A stretch of 7,231 nt of DNA from assembly GCA_005788145.1 (NCBI GenBank), contig SXYY01000135.1:1-7231 (forward strand). The letters are read 5' to 3'. The stretch comes from Bacteroidota bacterium (GTDB taxonomy: Bacteria > Bacteroidota > Bacteroidia > NS11-12g > UBA955). Within the stretch, counting starts at the first letter, position 1; the number at the start of each line of letters is the position of its first letter. Position numbers and translations under genes: made by a program. Below, piece after piece: positions 6,531 to 7,231 of the stretch. Under the pieces are notes generated by a model, which did no database searches, was not told the DNA's origin, and saw nothing but the letters and a program-made list of their open reading frames with translations.

Positions 6531-7231
6531 GTGCGATACTTGTTTCACTTGGGTATTTTGGTGTTTTGCACGGTTGCAAATCTCCAAGCCCAGGTGCAGC
6601 ATAGTGTGTTGGCATTAGACGGCAGTGCGGACCCGGTGCGTGGCAATGAGCCGAGCATCGCAGTGGATCCGAGGAATCCCAATCGCACAATCATTGGGGT
6701 AAATACAAGTACCGTTCTGGTTACTGAAGATCCTGCAATGAAACGTTGGCAAACGGTTGTGGTTAACCCGCCACAAGGTTTTTATGGCGACCCGGTAATG
6801 AAAATCAGTCAATCGGGCATGGTTTTCCTGGCACACTTGGCCAAAAACAAACAAGGTACATGGCCCCAGTTTTTTGATCGCATTGTTTTTGAACGGAGCC
6901 TTGATAGTGGTAAAACATTTTCATCTGTGGATGTGGGCTATCACGAAGGTAAAATGCAAGACAAACCTTGGTTCACCTTAGATGAATGGGCGGATAGTCC
7001 CGGGAAAGGGAATGTGTATCTCACTTGGACGGAATTCGACAAATATGGCAGTGGATCACCGCAAGATTCTTCTCGAATTTGGTTCGCAAGGGCCAAAATG
7101 GGCATGGGGGAAACCTTCGAAACGCCGGTGGTGATTAGTGATCGCGGTGGAGATGCCTTGGATGATGACGGTACTGCAGAAGGTGCCAACATCGCTGTAA
7201 CGCCTGACGGCGTGTTACATGCTGTGTGGTC
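6531..7231 (+). CDS. Secreted BNR/Asp-box beta-propeller protein (sialidase-like fold), N-terminal part, cut by window edge
   Basis: The first 233 codons of an exported protein that continues past the window. Residues 1-20 form a signal peptide (Arg2, hydrophobic LGILVFCTV, cleavage before Gln21 after LQA). Cys13 lacks a proper lipobox, so a lipoprotein is unlikely. NEPSIAVDPRNPN (39-51), DKPWFTLD (144-151) and VYLTWTEFD (162-170) resemble propeller blades. SLDSGKTF (123-130) is an Asp-box (S-x-D-x-G-x-T-F), the hallmark of BNR/sialidase-type propellers. No sialidase Arg-Ile-Pro motif or arginine triad is evident, so sialidase activity should not be assumed; many such proteins in Bacteroidota have no known substrate. 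The start is GTG at 6531, the first start-type codon after the trxB stop, in the same frame and nine bases away; no ATG precedes the signal peptide. A C-terminal sorting domain, if any, lies outside the window. Confidence 0.75.
   Translation, partial: MRYLFHLGILVFCTVANLQAQVQHSVLALDGSADPVRGNEPSIAVDPRNPNRTIIGVNTSTVLVTEDPAMKRWQTVVVNPPQGFYGDPVMKISQSGMVFLAHLAKNKQGTWPQFFDRIVFERSLDSGKTFSSVDVGYHEGKMQDKPWFTLDEWADSPGKGNVYLTWTEFDKYGSGSPQDSSRIWFARAKMGMGETFETPVVISDRGGDALDDDGTAEGANIAVTPDGVLHAVW

Overview
The window looks like an ordinary chromosomal segment of a Bacteroidota bacterium. Three things point there. The glutamine synthetase is the large type III enzyme, common in that phylum. None of the visible start codons has a Shine-Dalgarno sequence. 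Both exported proteins carry signal peptides ending in Ala-Gln, a common style in the phylum. I cannot place it to genus. All five genes are recognisable at family level, two of them cut by the window edges.

Layout. On the minus strand, positions 2950 to 1 hold a two-gene block: kup (a KUP-family potassium transporter, complete) followed by the first 336 codons of an exported dipeptidyl-peptidase IV type (S9B) serine peptidase. The two overlap by 4 bases (ATGA). A 208-base divergent spacer (2951-3158) separates kup from glnN on the plus strand, a complete type III glutamine synthetase of 723 residues. After a 246-base spacer (5331-5576), which holds a small hairpin, an 18-base-period direct repeat and a doubtful 36-codon minus-strand ORF, come trxB (thioredoxin reductase, 314 residues) and, nine bases later in the same frame, the first 233 codons of a secreted BNR/Asp-box beta-propeller protein starting with GTG.

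How the genes fit together. Nitrogen assimilation (glnN) and potassium uptake (kup) are divergently placed. A physiological link through the potassium-glutamate pool is possible, but the sequence does not show it. The peptidase would release dipeptides from proline-containing peptides in the periplasm. TrxB supplies electrons from NADPH to thioredoxin. The propeller protein has no assigned substrate. I found no tRNA, rRNA, CRISPR array, insertion sequence or phage gene, and no convincing new system. The points most worth a second look are the sharp difference in codon choice between kup and its plus-strand neighbours, the kup/peptidase overlap, the perfect -7-like element just before trxB, and the repeat-bearing minus-strand reading frame behind glnN.
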